Source: Amaurobius ferox
Lineage: Eukaryota; Arthropoda; Arachnida; Araneae; Amaurobiidae
Reading direction: 5' to 3'
Length of the DNA stretch: 64,000 nucleotides
NCBI GenBank assembly: GCA_951213105.1
Contig: OX578155.1
Span: 32,645,984-32,709,983 of the forward strand
The position numbers and the translations under genes were made by a program. The notes under the pieces were generated by a model. The model made no database searches. It was not told the DNA's origin and saw only the letters and a program-made list of their open reading frames with translations. Positions 59,455 to 64,000 of the stretch are shown here, one piece after another (the stretch's first letter is position 1; each line of letters begins with the position of its first letter).

Positions 59455-59489
59455 TTGTTGTTGTTGAGACCCAGACCGTCCGACCTACC
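59455..59489 (-). mobile_element. 35-bp SINE tail fragment
   Basis: Matches only the last bases of the SINE (complement of ttgttgagacccagaccg, then tccgacctacc) with a short cttag repeat on both sides. It is an extreme 5' truncation. Confidence 0.8.
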
Positions 59490-60145
59490 TTAGTGAAAAT
59501 ATCTGGGTTTTTTTCCCCACCATTGCAGGGTAGAATACCACGAGACTTGAGGAATTGCTCATTATATAAGAAAAATGTAGTCTCAAGCAATTGAAATTGA
59601 TTCTTAGCTAATGGTCTTGATCTATGAATTTCGATGTGTAATTAATTTTGTTGCCAACAAAAGTGATAATCAGCATCATTCATTTATGTTTGTGCAAAAA
59701 ATGTGTATCAGTGACAAGTACAATTTGTGCAAATTTTTCGACAGAGATAATATATCTGTTATGAATGCCTAAAATAGGAAACTGTCATTATATGTTAATG
59801 TGATTAGTTCCAGCAATTTAATATGACGGTAGATAAAAAAAAATATAGAGAATTGATTTTCTCAAATATAAACTCAAATAAAGATTTAATAAATGTAATT
59901 CTTTTGGACCCCTTTATTTTTTTTTTAGGAACAATTATTTCATATCATGTTTGGGATTAAGAATAATATTATTCTACAAACAAATCAAACAATGAATAAC
60001 CTTGAATATTTTTTTTAAGACTGCTAGTTAACATTCATTTTTTTAGTTCTATTTTAGATTCTAATTTCAGGTATATATAAGAATACACAATTTTAAATAT
60101 TACGTGTATAATATATTTTTGTGCCTAAGGCGCCCATATGCAATG

Positions 60146-60147
60146 GT

Positions 60148-60229
<82 letters not shown>
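60146..60229. repeat. (TA)n microsatellite
   Basis: About 40 TA units. Confidence 0.97.
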
Positions 60230-60232
<3 letters not shown>

Positions 60233-60834
60233 CTTAAATATATAACGCTTTATACTATATTCTAAATTCTATTCCCACTATACGGTCCCAGTCACATTAA
60301 GTTATTAAATTTAATTTAATAATTTTCCCTTTTAATTGAATGTGGATATCCGACCCTTAATCAGCGTTGTGTTATGACTATTTAGTTAATTTCATATCAT
60401 TTCATTAAGTCTTTTAAACAGTTGTATCACAACACTTATACAAATCATCTTACAGCTGATGCGTTTACATTCTCCATATGTGAAAATTATGCTTCGTTGT
60501 AGAAATAATCAAAGTTTGATGATCATTTAAATTCCAAAATATTGTAATTGCGTTGGTGCAGTATATAGATGAACAAAAAAAAATTAAATAAAAAATAAAG
60601 CTGCTTTAGGACGGATGCAACATAAATTTAAATTAAAAAGAACTTTAAAAATCACGATTTTGACACAAGATGGATGCCATATTATATTTTGAAGTGGGTC
60701 ACGCGATCTCTTCATATAATATGGGTGCAATTATTATTTTAATTATAATTTAAAAACTTACCGGACATGTTTTGCTGAAATATTTTTTTATATATCTTAC
60801 GGGATTATTTGAATATTTTCAAAAATTTTCGAAG

Positions 60835-61075
60835 CAATTTGTGAATTTTAAATTCGCTTAAAAACTGTGAATTTTAATTTCACTTAACATTCCCATATAG
60901 CTCAGAGACCGTCTCAGCAATATACTAAAATTTCATTTTGATAAAGTCGTTTTTACGGCAGTTATCGTGCGTATAGGCAGACAGACAGACAGATAGAATG
61001 AACAAAGTCATAAACACTTTTCAACTATGTTGTAAAGTATTAATAAAAGTGATATGAATGAAATATTCTAGGCTT
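60835..61075 (+). repeat. Copy of 40815-41115
   Basis: Same orientation and order of parts (gaagcaatttgtgaatttta, gagaccgtctcagca, ataggcagacagac, aataaaagtgatatgaatga). It contains a short CAGA repeat. It ends where the minus-strand ORF1 fragment begins. Confidence 0.85.
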
Positions 61076-61085
61076 TCCTCTAAAA

Positions 61086-61970
61086 CTACTGACAATCGAT
61101 GGGGCTAAAAGTATCCACTGATTTAGATAATCGTACCAGCTTGGGTTGGGTACGATAAAAAATGGGGAGGCGACGTTCTTTTTTGGGAATATCCTCAACA
61201 TTAGCTGCATCAGGTGCAAGAACCTCAGGTTCGAGCACAGGCTGTACCGTGGGGGGGGGGGGGGGGGGGGGGAGGAGCATTTTTAGCAATTTTGGCTGAA
61301 TGCCTTCTCGGCACTTTTACAAACCCATCCTCGTCAGGGTCGGTGAGGGGGTGCTTAAGAGCGCTAGTGCTAGCACTAGAATTCGCTGCAGAACTGGCAG
61401 ATTGAGTAAATTTATCAAAATCCTCCATAACTGCTGAAACATCCTCGGGAATCTCAATACGAGAATTCTTGACTAAACTAGCTGTCTGGGTCGATGAGGG
61501 GGTACCAAGAGACATCTCACTTGCAGAAGAAACAACAGAAATCCCATGAGAAGAACTCATGGGGAATCACCTGACTCTTCCATCTCGTTCATGGCTTCCT
61601 TGTTCATGGCTTTTTCCATATTTCTCTCCATATTTGCCACCTTCGCTTTCAACAGAACACATTCCTGCCGAATGATATCCTTAGGCGGAGTATCAACAAT
61701 AATGCGGAGTTCGTCAGAGTCGAACTCAGTATTTTCCAAATTCTCAAGCTCAGCTTTCCCACGTTTGGGATCAACTTCAGGAAGAGCAATATATTGCTCT
61801 TTTAAAAAATCTCCAATCGGCCATTTTCAAATCATCGCCAAAAACCCTTTTGAACGATGTAAACGACATGTGCACACGAACAAGATCCATTTCGTCCAAA
61901 ATGGCGCAAAGCAAGAACTGACCGTAACACGACCTCACCCCTTTCAGTCCAAAGAATGAAGAATACGGCA
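61086..61970 (-). pseudogene. Jockey-like ORF1 N-terminal part
   Basis: On the minus strand a charged, coiled-coil-prone segment (QECVLLKAKVANMERNMEKA) leads, after a one-base shift at a CCCC near 61560, into MSSSHGISVVSSASEMSLGT. A Ser-rich stretch and DPDEDGFVKVPRRHSAKIAK follow, the counterpart of DDEGFVHKVSKTSRP in the ORF1 at 43245. A G22 tract (plus strand 61251-61272) shifts the frame again, after which TVQPVLEPEVLAPDAANVED is open to 61086. Zinc knuckles are absent because the element is cut near 61080. Upstream is the inverted 5' UTR. Confidence 0.75.
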
Positions 61971-61974
61971 GTGG

Positions 61975-63295
61975 ATTCTATTCAATAAAGAGAACATTCC
62001 AATGAATATAATCATCCAATCATAATCACTGTTCTATGCGTTTCTGGCCGGTCCAGTTCACAGACTGAATAGGGACCTTATCATACAGTAAAGGGACGAT
62101 CAAGGCCCTTGAACATTGAAAGGTATCACGGCTGTCACGTCGCTAAAATGTGAGAACTTGTTCTGGTCATCTAACGACAGAAGTTTACAATGGCCGGGTA
62201 GGTCAATTTTTGGACTGGTCTGATCCTCACACCGAGCACGGGCTGCCCGGCACGTTGTTGAAATTTGACAGCCTGGACAGGGTCGTTTGCGTTGGAGGTG
62301 TTCGTTTGACGTTTCATAGAACCAGGAGTTTTTAATAGTGATGTTATATCTACAGTGCTAAGTTGAATGTTTTGTTTACGAAGATATTTTAAACCTTTCG
62401 ACCATCAGTGGCGACGCGCGATAAAATATTTTGAAGGGACATGCACCTATGAAATAAAATTCACAATCAAAATTATTAGTAAATTATTTTCTGCATTTTA
62501 CTTTATTTTAAAATAAGTGTTTGTGTGGATCTCTAAAATTTGATTTATGAAATTAAAAAAAACGAAAAAAAAAAACACGTATTTCCCTATGGTTGGTCCT
62601 GGACAGGCTAGAGGGGTTAGGTTCAAAATCAAAAACAAATATATCAGGAAAAACGTATACCAAACTTGAGCTTTCTCTTTTCTTCGGTTTTCGAGTTAGT
62701 CCCCAAAACATGTAACTTCTTATTACTGGATCAGAATGGGCTGGACAACAAAATTGCAAAATGAAAAAAAAAAAATTAAAAATATACAATGAAAGACAAT
62801 ATATGCCTAATATATTACCTTTCTAGCTGCTTCGGTTCTAAAGTCATTTCCTAAAGAACATGCAACTTATTATTGCAGGCAGAAAAGGATCAGCAAGGTT
62901 CTGAATCCAAAAAATTAAAATACATATATACCACAAAAGACAGCGACATATTAATTTGAACTTTTTAGCTGTTCCGGTTCACAAGTTATTCCCGAAAAAC
63001 CAGTACATTCTTTACACGGTGCCAAGACGGGTTAGCTCACTAAAGTTCATAATTCAAAGAATCAAAATGTATCACAAAAAACAACGACATGCCAAATTTA
63101 GAGTTACAGTAAATACTGTAACCCAATTAGTTTGGGACTCAAAGATTTGGAAAGCGGCAAATGTGTACAATGAAAACAGCATATAGATATGTCTATCCTA
63201 TAACTGTTACTGCTATGTTAAAACAGCTCCCGCGTACTCTTTCATTTCTCAATAAAGCATCGACGTGGAGAGACAATTTGAAATATGTCTCTCCT
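61975..63295 (-). promoter_or_regulatory. Jockey-like 5' UTR, inverted copy
   Basis: Reverse complement of 41191 to about 42500, including the stretch with ccggtccagttcacag, four ~140-bp monomers (62580-63125) and the 5' border near 63100-63295 (catcgacgtggagagaca). It lies directly upstream of the ORF1 fragment on the same strand. Confidence 0.75.
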
Positions 63296-63326
63296 GGACA
63301 ATCAATGTCCGCTCTTTTTCTCTCTA

Positions 63327-63360
<34 letters not shown>

Positions 63361-64000
63361 AGTATACTCAGAGGAAAAAGGAAAATGACTCCAAGCGGAG
63401 CAAAATTTTGTCGATATAACCCTTCATTTATTTACACAGAAGACACTTTATACATTTATTTCGAATTATATATAATTAAAATAAAACTTACTTGTCTATA
63501 AATTATTCAAGTAGACACTGACCACCTTGTCTTTTGAAACATCGCCACTGTTTGCATGTCAAATTCAATAATCCGACGCGACCTGGTAATTGTTCTAGAG
63601 GCGTAACGAACACATAGACAAATACTGTATTGTATTTTTATGGACTAAGATATATCTAGAGGAGGGGGTAGGGGTAAAAGCACATAAGTCAAAAGTTCTA
63701 ATTTTTCATAACATACATATTTGATTTAAGAAATTTATGAACTTTGTTGTGGAAAAGATACGCACGTCAGTTGGGCTTTCAAGATGTTAAAAAAAGTAAA
63801 ACCTTAAACACGTAAATATATTTTGCATGGATACCTGTGGGGTAATAAAATAGAAATTAGGGAAAATTATTATTTATTTAGCTTATAAATATATAAAAAA
63901 CTCCATAAAAATTCAATCTGTATTCTGAAAACTAAAAATTAAAATTTTAATAAAGTTCTCCTAAAAGTATCAAAATTTTCATTCCTTGGTATTTCAAAAT
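63296..64000. other. Noncoding with CTAT microsatellite
   Basis: An imperfect (CTAT)n tract at 63318-63356; otherwise nothing recognised up to the window end. Confidence 0.6.

Larger units (their letters stand above)
57830..60720. mobile_element. 2.9-kb unit bounded by ~300-bp inverted repeats
   Basis: 57830-58135 is complementary to 60430-60720 (ggtcacgtgacccacttc vs its partner gaagtgggtcacgcgatc, and attgcgttggtg vs its complement). Divergence is high. The core contains diverged ~140-bp repeats with tcatcgaaaa and tctctatataaaag (58240-58680), a TA array and a SINE tail. No transposase or TSD was identified, so it may be an old foldback or DNA element. Confidence 0.5.

Overview
This window looks like a gene-poor, AT-rich stretch of an animal nuclear genome. 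I recognise no cellular protein gene, tRNA gene or intact rRNA gene. Almost everything identifiable is a transposable element or its debris. Jockey-like and RTE non-LTR retrotransposons, Penelope-like elements, a BEL/Pao LTR element, a tRNA-derived SINE family and long TA microsatellites occur together, which fits an arthropod. An arachnid is possible, but the sequence does not settle it.

Layout. 1-8.6 kb is AT-rich noncoding DNA with tandem repeats and one Penelope reverse-transcriptase (RT) scrap. 8.7-14.5 kb holds TA arrays and broken Penelope-like elements (RT core, GIY-YIG endonuclease, RT N-terminal part). 14.5-15.7 kb is an inverted array of about 140-bp monomers that elsewhere in the window lie upstream of a Jockey-like ORF1. 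16.5-31.7 kb is one ancestral repeat block split by three large insertions: a 5.4-kb unit with 1.25-kb inverted arms, a 2.4-kb RTE fragment that itself holds a hAT-like element holding SINEs, and a 5.4-kb BEL/Pao element. An uninterrupted copy of the block at 54.8-56.5 kb serves as an internal empty-site control for all three. 32-48.5 kb contains at least seven copies of a roughly 0.7-1 kb non-autonomous family with Helentron-like traits, and an array of seven tRNA-like SINE heads. 41.2-45.1 kb is a Jockey-like 5' end plus ORF1. 50.6-54.5 kb is a nearly full Jockey-like copy with a 13-bp target-site duplication (TSD). 57.3-57.7 kb is a chimeric 5S rRNA/tRNA-derived SINE inside one perfect 16-bp TSD. 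57.8-60.7 kb is bounded by a 0.3-kb inverted repeat. 61-63.3 kb is an inverted Jockey-like 5' UTR plus ORF1 start.

Relationships. Non-LTR elements probably supply the machinery for SINE mobility, though no matching 3' end is proven here. The Jockey-like ORFs are repeatedly thrown out of frame at poly-C tracts that would encode short proline runs. The most unusual items are the 5S-tRNA chimeric SINE, the poly-C frame breaks, the paralogous empty block that dates three insertions, and the SINE head array.

All identities come from reading translated motifs and repeats by eye. No database search was run, and repeat boundaries given without a TSD are approximate.
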